NCBI RefSeq assembly: GCF_021590045.1
Contig: NZ_CP062221.1
Span: 62,001-126,000, forward strand
Direction: 5' to 3'
Source: Cellulomonas palmilytica
Lineage (GTDB): Bacteria > Actinomycetota > Actinomycetes > Actinomycetales > Cellulomonadaceae
DNA: 64,000 bases
Positions 55,560 through 64,000 of this stretch are shown here, piece after piece (position 1 is the first letter of the stretch; each line of letters starts with the position of its first letter). Both the position numbers and the translations under genes were made by a program. The notes under the pieces were generated by a model. That model did no database searches. It saw only the letters and a list, made by a program, of their open reading frames with translations, and had not been told where the DNA came from.

Positions 55560-55912
55560 TCACTCGCCGGTGAGATGGCCGCGGAGCTCGATCACCTCGA
55601 ACTCCTCGCCCTGGTCGACGGTGTGGGTCGTGCCCTCGACGTCACGCCACCGGCCGCTCGGGTCCATGTCGAGCCGGTAGCGGCCGCTCCAGGCGGTCGT
55701 GAGGGAGATGGTCCGCCGTCCCAGGTCGAGGTACGTGTGCGTCACGACGAACGCCGGGTAGGGGCGCCCCGGGTCCGCCGTGACCACGGTCTCGCCGTCA
55801 CCGAAGTCCCAGGTGTACGACTCCGGAGTCACGACGACGTCGACGCCGTACTCGCCGAACAGCACCGTGCGGAGCTCCTGGTCCTCGGGCTCCGCGAAGA
55901 CGATCGTCGGCT
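55560..55912 (-). pseudogene. 5'-truncated PKD-domain protein
   Basis: Family similarity starts at KPTIVFAEPEDQELRTVLFG, immediately after the DUF6318 stop, and runs through the PKD motif YTWDFGDGETVV to the end VIELRGHLTGE. Related actinobacterial proteins carry a signal peptide and an N-terminal part of some 100 or more residues before this point; none is in frame here. The only in-frame starts are a GTG near 55869, which would make a cytosolic fragment of about 102 aa, or an ATG overlapping DUF6318. Probably the remnant of a deletion next to DUF6318, but a coupled short gene cannot be excluded. Confidence 0.6.
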
Positions 55913-55914
55913 TC

Positions 55915-56532
55915 CTATGTCTGGCCCCGGAGGTCGACGGCGGCCGCCTCGATCGACCAGCGGCCGTCCCGCCACACCACATGCATGTCCGCCACGACGC
56001 GCGACGTCTTCGGGAAGTCCTCGACGACCGCGCCGCTCGCATCGAGCGTCGCGGACGGGTGCTCGGTGAATCGAAGCAGCACGCCGTACTCGCCTGCACG
56101 GATCTCCGTGGCGCGGGTCTCCGTGAACTCGATCCGCCCACCCACGGAGTGCTGCCCTTCCGACAGGTCCTCCACCATGTCGCCGGCGTTGGCGCAGTAG
56201 TCGCAGAACTCGCCGCTCAGGCTGTTCCACGCCTCGAGGTCCCCCGTGGCTTGCGCGTAGGGGAACAACGACATGAAGTACTGCGCGACCTCGAGGGCCG
56301 CATCGCTCGACGGTGGTCCAGACAAGCCCTTCGGAGACTTCGGGGGAACTGACGCGTCGAACTCGGCGGCCTCCGGCGACGGGGAGGGTGTCGGTCTCGC
56401 GCTCGGGGTCGGGGTCGGCGACGGCGACGGTGCCGCCACGGTCGTGATCGTCGGGCCGGGATCGGGTTGTTCCCCGCTGCAGGCGGTGAGACCGAGCGTC
56501 GCCACGATCAGTGCGGTCGCGAGTGCCCCCAC
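55915..56532 (-). CDS. DUF6318 family lipoprotein
   Basis: 205 aa from GTG 56532. The signal peptide ends in lipobox LTAC, a Pro/Ser/Thr linker follows, and then a DUF6318-type domain (EVAQYFMSLFPYAQATGDLEAWNSL, CDYCANAGDMVE) with the CxxC pair. Secreted, lipid-anchored, unknown role. These lipoproteins are often next to PKD-domain genes, as here. Start choice is weak because no strong Shine-Dalgarno is seen. Confidence 0.85.
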   Translation of the reverse strand: MGALATALIVATLGLTACSGEQPDPGPTITTVAAPSPSPTPTPSARPTPSPSPEAAEFDASVPPKSPKGLSGPPSSDAALEVAQYFMSLFPYAQATGDLEAWNSLSGEFCDYCANAGDMVEDLSEGQHSVGGRIEFTETRATEIRAGEYGVLLRFTEHPSATLDASGAVVEDFPKTSRVVADMHVVWRDGRWSIEAAAVDLRGQT

Positions 56533-56627
56533 GCATGCGCAGGAACCTACCGAAACCGGGCAGCGCCGTGGGCCGGACCCTCCTCCCTGTGGACAGGCCC
56601 GCCCGGTCGCTCGCGAGTCGGGCGTGG

Positions 56628-56689
56628 AGTCGTGCGTTTCTCGCCAAGTCGTGCAGACGAACGCACGAGTCGGCGAGAAACGCACGACT
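56628..56689. repeat. Long inverted repeat
   Basis: AGTCGTGCGTTTCTCGCC (56628-56645) and GGCGAGAAACGCACGACT (56672-56689) are perfect 18-bp arms; TCGTGC/GCACGA pairs in the loop. It lies between the DUF6318 lipoprotein and the TPR gene, and may act as the TPR operon terminator or as a mobile palindromic repeat. Confidence 0.85.
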
Positions 56690-56728
56690 TCGCGGGGTGG
56701 GGCGGGGTGGCGGCGCGGTGGGGTGGGG

Positions 56729-58798
56729 TCAGCGGGTGAGGGTGCGGAGGACGGCTTCCGCCTCGTCGTGGCGGCCCGCGGCGCGCAGGACCGTGACCAG
56801 GGTGGAGGCGGCCTCGCCGCGGGGGCCGGGCCGGTGCGCGAGCGAGAAGCCCTCGACCGCCGACTCCAGGTTCCACACGGCCTCGTCGACCTGGCCGAGG
56901 CCGTCGTGCAGGCGACCCGCGAGCCAGAACGCGTGCGCCGCGTCCACGACGTGCCCCGCGCCCGCGTAGGCCTCGGCGGCGCGGGTCGCGCGCGCGGCGG
57001 CTGCCGCGGCCTGTGCCGGACCGGTGGAGGCGAGGACGCGGGCGGCGGTGTCGTCGAGGTCGGCGCGGGCGCGGCGGCGCACGGCGTCGGCGCGGGCGGC
57101 GAGCTCGGCGCCCGCGGCCGCGGCGGCGGGGTCCGCAGCGCCCGCACCCCCGCCGGTGAGCGCTCCGGCACCGCCGGCAGCTGCGGCGGCGTCTGCGGAG
57201 TCGAGGTCCACGAGGAGGGCATCGACCGCCTCGAGCACGGCGTCGGCGCCGCCCGTGGCGGACGCGGCGGGGGCCCACGCGACGACGACGGCCGTGACGA
57301 TCTCGGGTGCCGCTCCCCCGGCCCGCAGGCGAGCGACGGCCGCCGGGTAGGTCGCGGCGGCACCCTCCTCGTCGCCGGCCTCCTGCGCGCAGCGCGCGGC
57401 CTCGGCGAGCGCCAGGCCGGCGTCGGCGAGGCGACCCTCCGCCTCGGCGGCGGCGGACGCCTCGAGCCACGCGGCGGCGGCCGCGACCAGGTCGCCCGAG
57501 CGCACCAGACGCTCCGCGCGGTCCACGGCGGACTCACCGCCACCCGAGACCGGTCCGGCATCGTCGAGCAGCAGGCCGGGGAGCGAGGCGGGGTCGGCGC
57601 CCAGCGGCCCGAGCGGCCCGTCGGTGAGCAGCACGTCCGCCTCGTCGGGCGCGGCGGACGAGCCCAGGGAAGGGACGGGCGACGGCGCGGCGCCCGTCGG
57701 GATGACCGCGAGGTCCAGGGTCACGTCGGCGGGGCGGGTCGCGCGCGCCTCGGCAAGCCGCCGGGCGAACCGGTCGGTGCCGTTGCGGGCGTCGAACGCC
57801 GCCGCGAGCGCGGTCGCCTCGGCGACGCACCACGCGTGCAACGCGGCGACGTCGGACGCGGGCACCCCGTCGAGCGCGACGTGGTGCCCCGCGGCGTCGG
57901 GCAGGAGGGCCGCGGTGCCGGCGACCACGTCGGTGAGGAAGCCGAACCGACCGTGCGGGGTGTCGGCCTCGAGCAGCAGGTGCGCGTCCTCGGTGAGCGC
58001 GCGCAGCGCCCGGCGGGTCTGCCCGCCGCGGGCCAGGAGAACGAACCGCGAGCCGCGTGCGCTCGTCATGTCGGACGGCGCGCCCGCGAGCGCGGCGACC
58101 GCGCGCCGGTGCGCCACGACGGCCTGCTCGGCCCGGCCCGCGTCGAGGTGGATCAGCGCGAGCGTGGACAGCATGTCGGCGGGTTCGGTCGCGCAGGTCG
58201 CGCCCGAGTCGAGGGTCGCCTGGATGAGGCGTGCGGCCTCGTCGTCGTCCCCGCGTTCCACGAGGTACGACGCGCGGTCGCCCGGGTCGCACGCGTGGCA
58301 CTGCGAGTAGTCGTCGCGCGGCGTGCGGACCCACTCCTCGAACAGCGCGTCGACGTCGTCGGACCCGCGCAGCCGCGCCCACCCGAACGCCTCGAACGCG
58401 ACCGCGTCCCGACCGAGGCCCGCGAGCGCGTAGCGCCGCTCCATGTCGGCGAGGGTCGCCTCGATCTGCTCCGCGGGGATGTCGGGGAAGTCCGACAGGT
58501 GCCCGACCATCCACTTGAACGACCAGAACAGCCCGTGGGTGTCCTCGGCGTCGAAGTGCTCGGGGTGCTCGTCGTACCAGCGCACGGCCTTGGTGAACGG
58601 CAGGTACGCGCGCTCGACCTCGCCGCCCCACACGAACGACTCGACGAGCACGTTGAGCGCGTACGCGCGCGACGCGTCGGGCCCCTCGGCCTCGACGAGC
58701 CGCACCTGCTGCTCCGCGGCCTGCGTGCGGGCGATGCCGTAGGGCATCTTGCGGACGCGGGAGATCTCCCGGTTCGCCTCCTCGACCGACCGTGTCAC
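56729..58798 (-). CDS. Large TPR-like helical-repeat protein of the HSP90 operon
   Basis: 689 aa from GTG 58798, overlapping the HSP90 stop by 4 bp. Helical TPR-like units run through the whole chain, for example AYALNVLVESFVWGGEVERAYLPF, LSTLALIHLDAGRAEQAVVAHRRAV, GLALAEAARCAQEAGDEEGAAATY and VVDAAHAFWLAGRLHDGLGQVDEAV. A CHAC motif sits in YSQCHACDPGDRA. TPR proteins commonly serve as HSP90 co-chaperones, so a physical link with the neighbour is a reasonable inference. No catalytic domain was seen. Confidence 0.8.
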   Translation of the reverse strand: MTRSVEEANREISRVRKMPYGIARTQAAEQQVRLVEAEGPDASRAYALNVLVESFVWGGEVERAYLPFTKAVRWYDEHPEHFDAEDTHGLFWSFKWMVGHLSDFPDIPAEQIEATLADMERRYALAGLGRDAVAFEAFGWARLRGSDDVDALFEEWVRTPRDDYSQCHACDPGDRASYLVERGDDDEAARLIQATLDSGATCATEPADMLSTLALIHLDAGRAEQAVVAHRRAVAALAGAPSDMTSARGSRFVLLARGGQTRRALRALTEDAHLLLEADTPHGRFGFLTDVVAGTAALLPDAAGHHVALDGVPASDVAALHAWCVAEATALAAAFDARNGTDRFARRLAEARATRPADVTLDLAVIPTGAAPSPVPSLGSSAAPDEADVLLTDGPLGPLGADPASLPGLLLDDAGPVSGGGESAVDRAERLVRSGDLVAAAAAWLEASAAAEAEGRLADAGLALAEAARCAQEAGDEEGAAATYPAAVARLRAGGAAPEIVTAVVVAWAPAASATGGADAVLEAVDALLVDLDSADAAAAAGGAGALTGGGAGAADPAAAAAGAELAARADAVRRRARADLDDTAARVLASTGPAQAAAAAARATRAAEAYAGAGHVVDAAHAFWLAGRLHDGLGQVDEAVWNLESAVEGFSLAHRPGPRGEAASTLVTVLRAAGRHDEAEAVLRTLTR

Positions 58799-60771
58799 GC
58801 GTCCTCCTGGGTCTCGTCGGGCAGTGCGGCGCCCGGCCGCGTCAGCCCTGCCTCGAGCAGCACGCTCATGGCGTCGTTCATGAGCTCGGCCTCGCGTGCC
58901 CGCAGGGGTTCTCCGGCAAGGAGCACGGCCGTGACGTACAGAGACCGCACGCCCGCGGCGAGCACGGGGTCGGCCGGGTCGGCGGCGAGCAGCCGCCGCA
59001 CGGTGGGGTTGGCGTCGTTCACGACGAGGCGGCGGGCGGGCTCGTCGTCGCCGGTCACGAAGCCGGCGAGGACGCCGCCCCACAGGTCGTCGGCGGCGGC
59101 GACGGTGCGCCGAGCGTCCTGCTGGTGCTCGCCGTCGCGGTCCTGCAGCAGCACGGCGGGCACCTCGGCGGGCTCGAAGCGGCGCACGACGAGCGCGCAG
59201 TCCAGCGGCCGCACCACGGCGGCGGCGGCCTGCACCTGGTCGAGGACCTCGAGCTCGCGGTGCGGCTCGACGGGCGCGAGGACCTGTGCGACGTCCTGCG
59301 CGCGCAGCTCGCGGACCTGCCAGCCGGGCCGTCGCGCGAGCCGGGCGAGCAGCTCGTCGTCGTACACGTAGCCCGCGTTGACGACCGTCATGCCCTGCGC
59401 GCGCGCCACGGGCGCGACGCGACGGAAGTCCTCGACGCGCGTGGTGTGCAGGACCTCGCCGACGTCCTCGCGGACCTGCGCGAGCGTCGTGGCGCCGTCG
59501 GTCGTCTCGAACGGCAGGACGTGCGCGACGAGGTCGAGCACCTCGTCGTCGGTGACCGCGAGCGAGCGCAGCGCGAGGTGGTGGGTGGAGACGATGCGGC
59601 GGACCGTCTCGAACGGCATGTCCGCCGCGGCGGACGTGAGCTCCGACGAGCCTGCGCCCGACGAGCCCGCGCCGGCCGACCCCGCGCCCGACGAGGCCGT
59701 CAGCGCCGCGACGGTCCACGCGCGCACCTGCGCGGCGAGGACCTCCTGCGTCGCGAGCAGCAGCTCGTCGGAGTAGAGCTGCTCGCGCGACGCGGTGGGG
59801 CGCAGCACGCTCGTGTCGACGACGCACCGGACGAAGAACGCCCACTCGGGCAGCAGGTCGTCGACGTGCGTGCCCAGGAGCATGCGCTTGAGGTAGACCC
59901 GGTGCCGGCTGCCCGCGCCGGGCGGGACGGCGGTGGGCAGCACGAACGCGACGCCCGTGAGCCCCGCGAGCGGCACCGACAGGTCGATGTGCGCGAGCGG
60001 CGTGAAGCCGAGGGTCCGCTCGCAGTACGCGGCGAGCGCGGCGGTGCGCGCGGCCTCGTCGGGGTAGGTCGCGAGCCACGGCAGCGACGGCTCGGAGACC
60101 CGGCGCCACGCGGTCGCGGGCGACGAGCCCGACGACCCGCCCGCGACGTCCTGCAGGGGGACCTCGACCGCGACGTCGACGGGCAGCAGGCCGCCGAACT
60201 CCTGCGCGAGCGCGACGACGGTGTCGGCCGAGAGCCAGTGCTCGGCGTCGCGGCGTGCGCGCAGCCGGACCGTCGAGCCGACGGGGACGTCCGCGTCGAC
60301 GGGCAGCACCGACAGGTCGTACCGGCCGTCGGCGTAGCCCACCCAGCGCACGGGCGGGGCACCGGCCTCGACCGCGGAGCGCGACACGAGCTCGATCTCG
60401 TCGGCCACCATGAACGCGGACAGCAGGCCGATGCCGAACTGCCCGAGGAACTCCTCGCGGCCCAGCCCCAGGTCCAGGTCGCGCTTCGACGAGCGCCCGA
60501 CGGTCGCCAGGAGCTCGGTCGCCTGCGCGGGCGTGAGCCCGATGCCGGTGTCCGTGACCTCGAGCGTGCCGTCCGGCCCGGGTCGCAGCCGCACCCGGGC
60601 CGGGGCGTCCGCGTCGTGCAGGCGGCGGGCCGTGATCGCGTCGACGCCGTTCTGCAGGAGCTCGCGCACGTAGACGCGCGGGCCGGAGTACAGGTGCCGG
60701 GCGAGCAGGTCGACCACGCCGCGCAGGTCGACCTGGAAGGCCCGACCCGCGGCGGTGAGGTCCTCGCTCAC
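58795..60771 (-). CDS. HSP90 family chaperone (HtpG-like)
   Basis: 658 aa from GTG 60771, overlapping ybjN by 4 bp. GHKL ATPase motifs: ARHLYSGPRVYVRELLQNGVDAI (N box), VTDTGIGLTPAQATELL and GQFGIGLLSAFMVADEIELVSRSA. The middle domain follows (WAFFVRCVVDTSVLRPTASREQL). The signature ELLQNGVDA departs from the ELISNxSDA of true HtpG, placing it in a divergent actinobacterial group. ATP-driven chaperone or remodelling role; clients unknown. Confidence 0.88.
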   Translation of the reverse strand: MSEDLTAAGRAFQVDLRGVVDLLARHLYSGPRVYVRELLQNGVDAITARRLHDADAPARVRLRPGPDGTLEVTDTGIGLTPAQATELLATVGRSSKRDLDLGLGREEFLGQFGIGLLSAFMVADEIELVSRSAVEAGAPPVRWVGYADGRYDLSVLPVDADVPVGSTVRLRARRDAEHWLSADTVVALAQEFGGLLPVDVAVEVPLQDVAGGSSGSSPATAWRRVSEPSLPWLATYPDEAARTAALAAYCERTLGFTPLAHIDLSVPLAGLTGVAFVLPTAVPPGAGSRHRVYLKRMLLGTHVDDLLPEWAFFVRCVVDTSVLRPTASREQLYSDELLLATQEVLAAQVRAWTVAALTASSGAGSAGAGSSGAGSSELTSAAADMPFETVRRIVSTHHLALRSLAVTDDEVLDLVAHVLPFETTDGATTLAQVREDVGEVLHTTRVEDFRRVAPVARAQGMTVVNAGYVYDDELLARLARRPGWQVRELRAQDVAQVLAPVEPHRELEVLDQVQAAAAVVRPLDCALVVRRFEPAEVPAVLLQDRDGEHQQDARRTVAAADDLWGGVLAGFVTGDDEPARRLVVNDANPTVRRLLAADPADPVLAAGVRSLYVTAVLLAGEPLRAREAELMNDAMSVLLEAGLTRPGAALPDETQEDA

Positions 60772-61271
60772 GCGCCGCCCTGGTCCTGCTGGGCCTCCTG
60801 CTCGGCCTTGGCCGCCGCGGCCTGCTCCGGGTACTTCTCGTCGAGGTGCTCGAACAGCTGCAGGCTCGTCGAGATCGCGCACGCGAGGTGCAGGTCGACC
60901 TGGGCGTCGCTCACGCCGTGCTCGTAGTCGACCGTGTGCTCCGCGTAGACGCCGAGCACCTCGTCCTCGACCCGCACGTAGCCCTTGGGCCACAGCCGGT
61001 CCGCGTTCCACGCGTTGACGACGCGCGTGACGTCGTCGAGGTGCTCGGTGCCGAGCACGCGGTTCCAGCGGCCGCGCACCTGCAGGTACTCGCCGGCCTG
61101 GCCGAGGACGAAGAAGTAGAACAGGTGCCCGTCCCAGATGCCCCCGACGTCACCGTCGTCGTCGATGCCGTAGTTCAGGCCGCGCGCGTCGAGGCTCGCG
61201 GTGATCCGGTCACGGCTCAGCGGCGCGAGGCCTTCCTGCGGTCCCGTCGCGTCCTTGGTGAAGAAGCCCAT
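60768..61271 (-). CDS. YbjN-domain protein
   Basis: 167 aa. LDARGLNYGIDDDGDVGGIWDGHLFYFFVLGQAGEYLQVRG is the YbjN fold, a chaperone-like domain similar to type III secretion chaperones. A Gln/Ala/Glu-rich tail ends it. ATG 61271; overlaps the HSP90 gene by 4 bp (GTGA). First gene of YbjN-HSP90-TPR; all three look protein-protein interaction related. Confidence 0.88.
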   Translation of the reverse strand: MGFFTKDATGPQEGLAPLSRDRITASLDARGLNYGIDDDGDVGGIWDGHLFYFFVLGQAGEYLQVRGRWNRVLGTEHLDDVTRVVNAWNADRLWPKGYVRVEDEVLGVYAEHTVDYEHGVSDAQVDLHLACAISTSLQLFEHLDEKYPEQAAAAKAEQEAQQDQGGA

Positions 61272-61407
61272 GATCTCCCCGCTCGCCGGGCCGCCCGCGC
61301 CGGGTGCGCGGGTCCGGAGCCCGGGGACGAGCCTAGACAACCCGGGCGGCCTGCCCGTGCGGTTCGACGGTTCTCACATCGATGCGGTCCGCGAGGCGCG
61401 CGGACGT

Positions 61408-61451
61408 GGGCCGTACGGCCCGATTTCCACGATTCGAGTCGTTGAAAATCG
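61408..61451 (+). promoter_or_regulatory. nirB upstream palindromes
   Basis: GGGCCGTACGGCCC (61408-61421) is a perfect 14-bp palindrome. It is followed by a longer imperfect inverted repeat, CGATTTCCACGA (61421-61432) with TCGTTGAAAATCG (61439-61451), which includes a possible -10 (GAAAAT) 7 nt before the nirB ATG. No classical GlnR box was recognised. Confidence 0.4.
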
Positions 61452-61456
61452 GGGTC

Positions 61457-64000
61457 ATGGACGAGCAGCAGCAGCCGGGTCGGGTGGTCGTCGTCGGCGC
61501 GGGCATGGTGGCGCACCGGCTCGCGGCGCAGATGGTCGCGCGCGGCGGCGACTGGCACCTGACGGTCGTCGGCGACGAGCCGTACGCCCCGTACGACCGC
61601 GTGCACCTGTCCGACGCGATCACCGGCGCGAGCGCGCAGGACCTCACGCTCGACCCGGCCGTGTGGGACGACGACCGCGTCGAGCTGCTCACGGGCGAGT
61701 ACGTGACCGCGCTCGACCGCGACGCCCGCACGGTGCACACCCGCTCGGGCCGCGCGATCGGCTACGACGACCTGGTCCTCGCGACCGGCTCGTGGGCGTG
61801 GGTGCCGCGCACCGAGGGCGCGGACCTGCCCGGGGTGCTGACGTACCGCACGCTCGACGACATCGCGGCGGTCAAGGACAGGGTCGCGGAGCGCGCCGCG
61901 ACCCTGGGCCGCCCGGTGCGCGGGGCGGTCGTCGGCGGCGGCGTGCTCGGCCTGGAGGCCGCCGCGGCGCTGCTGCACCTGGGGGCGGGCGCGACGGTCG
62001 TGGAGTTCGCGGACCGGCTCATGGCGGTCCAGCTCGACGCGGGCGGCGGCGAGGCGCTGCGCGTCCTGGTCCAGGGCCTGGGCATCGACGTGCGCACGAC
62101 GACCGCCGCGTCGCGGGTCGTCGCGGGCGACGACGGCAGCGTGGCCGCGCTCGAGCTGTCGGACGGCGAGGTGCTCGACGCGGACGTCGTGGTGTTCTCC
62201 ACGGGCATCCGGCCGCGGGACCGGCTCGCGCGCGAGTCGGGGCTCGGCATCGGCGAGCGCGGCGGGGTGCTCGTCGGTCCGACGTGCCGCTCGTCGGACC
62301 CGCGCGTCTGGGCGATCGGCGAGTGCGCGTCGTTCGAGGGCGAGTGCGCGGGCCTCGTCGCGCCCGGCAACGCGATGGCGGACGTCGTCGTCGACCAGCT
62401 GTTCGGGGGCCGCAGCGTGCACTCGCGCGCGGCGGACGGCACGCGGCTGAAAGGCGTGGGGGTCGAGGCCGCGAGCTTCGGCGACGTGCTCGCGCTGACG
62501 CCGGGCGCGCTGGAGGTCACGTTCGCGGACCCGGTCGCCCGCACGTACCGCAAGCTCGTCGTGTCCGACGACGCGAGCACGCTGCTGGGCGGCGTGCTCG
62601 TGGGCGACGTCGCGCTGTACTCGTCGCTGCGCCCGATGCTGGGCCGTCCGCTCGGCGCCGACCCGTCCGCGTTCCTCGCGCCCGAGGGCGGGGCGGGCGC
62701 ACCGGAGGTCGAGCTGCCCGACGAGGTCGTGGTCTGCTCGTGCGCGAACGTCACCGCGGGCACGATCCGTGGTGCGGTCAGCGAGCACGGCTGCCGGTCG
62801 GTGGGCGAGGTCAAGACGTGCACCAAGGCGGGCACGGTGTGCGGCTCGTGCGTGCCGCTGCTCACGACGATCGTCAACGTGTCGCTCGAGCGTGCGGGCG
62901 TCGCGGTGTCGAACGCGATGTGCGAGCACTTCACGATGTCGCGCGCCGAGCTGTTCGCGCTCGTGCGGTCGGGCACGGAGCGGACGTTCAGCGCGATCGT
63001 CGCGGCGCACGGCACGGGCCGGGGCTGCGCGATCTGCCGGCCCGTGGTCGCGTCGATCCTGTCGTCGCTCGGCGTGGGGCACGTGCTGCAGCCCGACCAG
63101 GCGCCGCTGCAGGACACCAACGACCACCTGCTCGCCAACCTGCAGAAGGACGGCACGTACTCCGTGGTGCCACGCATGCCGGGCGGCGAGGTCACGCCCG
63201 ACAAGCTGCTCGCGTTCGCGCAGATCGCGGCGGACTTCGGGCTGTTCACGCGCGTCACGGGTGCGCAGCGGCTCGGCATGTTCGGCGCGCGCCAGGACCA
63301 GCTCCCCGAGATCTGGCGGCGCCTCGTGGCGGCGGGCTTCGAGTCCGGGCAGGCGTACGGCAAGTCGCTGCGCGCGGTGAAGACGTGCGTGGGCTCGACG
63401 TGGTGCCGGTTCGGCGTGCAGGACTCGTCGTCCATGGCGGTGCGCCTCGAGCTGCGGTACCGGGGTCTGCGCTCGCCGCACAAGTTCAAGGTCGGGGTGT
63501 CGGGGTGCGCGCGCGAGTGCGCCGAGGCACGCGGCAAGGACGTCGGGGTCATCGCGACCGCGAAGGGCTGGAACGTGTACGTCGGCGGCAACGGCGGGTT
63601 CACGCCGCGGCACGCGGAGCTGCTCGCGGAGGACCTGGACGACGACCTGCTCGTGCGGGTGGTCGACCGCTTCCTCGCGCTGTACATCCGCTCCGCCGAC
63701 CGGCTGCAGCGCACCGCGCCGTGGGTCGCGGCGTACCCGGGCGGCATGGAGGCGCTGCGCGCGGTCGTCGTCGACGACCGGGACGGCATCGCGGCCGAGC
63801 TCGAGGCCGAGATCGAGCGGCACGTCGCCGGGTACGTGGACGAGTGGCGGGCGACGCTCGACGACCCCGCGAAGCTCGCGCAGTTCACGCCGTACCTCAA
63901 CGCGCCGCGGAGCACCGACCCGGACCTCGCGTACGTCCCGCGTCGCGGCCAGCGCGTGCCGCTGGCCGTCGACGTGGTCGACGCACCGCGGGACGGCCGT
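61457..64000 (+). CDS. nirB: NADH-dependent nitrite reductase large subunit, 3' end outside window
   Basis: 848 residues are visible and open at the right edge; full NirB is about 840-870, so it is nearly complete. FAD/NAD Rossmann motifs are VVVVGAGMVAHRLAAQM and GAVVGGGVLGLEAAAALL. A BFD-like [2Fe-2S] segment is CSCANVTAGTIRGAV with CTKAGTVCGSC. The siroheme/[4Fe-4S] Cys sets are KTCVGSTWCRFGVQDS and SGCARECAEARGKD. Reduces nitrite to ammonium in the cytoplasm. ATG 61457 has only a weak Shine-Dalgarno and may be leaderless. nirD is expected just outside the window. Confidence 0.96.
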   Translation, partial: MDEQQQPGRVVVVGAGMVAHRLAAQMVARGGDWHLTVVGDEPYAPYDRVHLSDAITGASAQDLTLDPAVWDDDRVELLTGEYVTALDRDARTVHTRSGRAIGYDDLVLATGSWAWVPRTEGADLPGVLTYRTLDDIAAVKDRVAERAATLGRPVRGAVVGGGVLGLEAAAALLHLGAGATVVEFADRLMAVQLDAGGGEALRVLVQGLGIDVRTTTAASRVVAGDDGSVAALELSDGEVLDADVVVFSTGIRPRDRLARESGLGIGERGGVLVGPTCRSSDPRVWAIGECASFEGECAGLVAPGNAMADVVVDQLFGGRSVHSRAADGTRLKGVGVEAASFGDVLALTPGALEVTFADPVARTYRKLVVSDDASTLLGGVLVGDVALYSSLRPMLGRPLGADPSAFLAPEGGAGAPEVELPDEVVVCSCANVTAGTIRGAVSEHGCRSVGEVKTCTKAGTVCGSCVPLLTTIVNVSLERAGVAVSNAMCEHFTMSRAELFALVRSGTERTFSAIVAAHGTGRGCAICRPVVASILSSLGVGHVLQPDQAPLQDTNDHLLANLQKDGTYSVVPRMPGGEVTPDKLLAFAQIAADFGLFTRVTGAQRLGMFGARQDQLPEIWRRLVAAGFESGQAYGKSLRAVKTCVGSTWCRFGVQDSSSMAVRLELRYRGLRSPHKFKVGVSGCARECAEARGKDVGVIATAKGWNVYVGGNGGFTPRHAELLAEDLDDDLLVRVVDRFLALYIRSADRLQRTAPWVAAYPGGMEALRAVVVDDRDGIAAELEAEIERHVAGYVDEWRATLDDPAKLAQFTPYLNAPRSTDPDLAYVPRRGQRVPLAVDVVDAPRDGR

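Noticed and set aside
61217..63823. Long minus-strand frame opposite nirB
   Set aside because: Antisense shadow: the plus strand has complete NirB motifs and is open to the window edge.

Overview
The window is a very GC-rich, tightly packed chromosomal segment from an actinomycete. The best fit is Cellulomonas or a close relative. Three exported proteins support this: a lytic polysaccharide monooxygenase with a cellulose-binding module, a CotH protein with another CBM2, and a cell-wall protein with a class-E-type LAATG sorting signal. GTG starts, 1-4 bp gene overlaps and several apparently leaderless genes fit the same group. No tRNA, rRNA, insertion sequence, prophage or CRISPR array was seen.

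Layout. 1-1.3 kb: 5' part of a flavin-dependent monooxygenase (LLM family), preceded by a cysteine-rich leader peptide and a SAM-IV riboswitch. 1.7-4.0 kb: purL. 4.4-7.1 kb: surface protein, lipoprotein, DUF1361 membrane protein. 7.2-13.9 kb: fatty-acid cluster (acyl-CoA oxidase-like, TetR, then thiolase-FabG4-MaoC). 14.3-17.3 kb: GNAT/P-loop fusion, pentapeptide protein, TetR and a DUF2867 gene with clear palindromic operators. 17.3-21.7 kb: sulfur block with a class V aminotransferase under SAM-IV, a divergent rhodanese-metZ operon under SAM-I, and an LLM-like half-protein behind a Cys-Cys leader. 21.9-25.5 kb: DUF4956-VTC-CotH/CBM2 module. 25.6-27.6 kb: purS-purQ-GNAT. 27.7-31.6 kb: PadR with a membrane protein; lipid kinase with two PAP2 phosphatases. 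31.7-34.0 kb: purC, purD. 34.1-36.2 kb: divergent ArsR-type regulator and MFS exporter. 36.3-38.1 kb: purA, DUF3151. 38.3-41.5 kb: partner-switching module (two STAS proteins around a PAS-GAF-phosphatase-kinase protein). 41.6-46.1 kb: fba, SpoU methyltransferase, nitronate monooxygenase, DedA, HAD phosphatase. 46.2-51.2 kb: YwiC-like, LemA, two paralogous membrane proteins, pyrE, SDR. 51.4-56.5 kb: recQ, LPMO, YdeI-like, a truncated PKD gene, DUF6318 lipoprotein. 56.7-61.3 kb: YbjN-HSP90-TPR operon. 61.5 kb to the end: nirB, running off the window.

Themes. De novo purine genes (purL, purSQ, purC, purD, purA) are all on the minus strand but scattered among unrelated genes. The first 22 kb hold at least four sulfur-responsive leaders of three kinds: SAM-IV twice, SAM-I once and Cys-rich leader peptides twice. 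Two different SAM riboswitch classes face away from each other across about 120 bp. Intergenic DNA carries an abundant palindromic repeat (nine copies in three clusters) and a second family of about 75 bp near 47 kb.

All family calls come from reading translated sequence and motifs by eye. No search or folding program was run.
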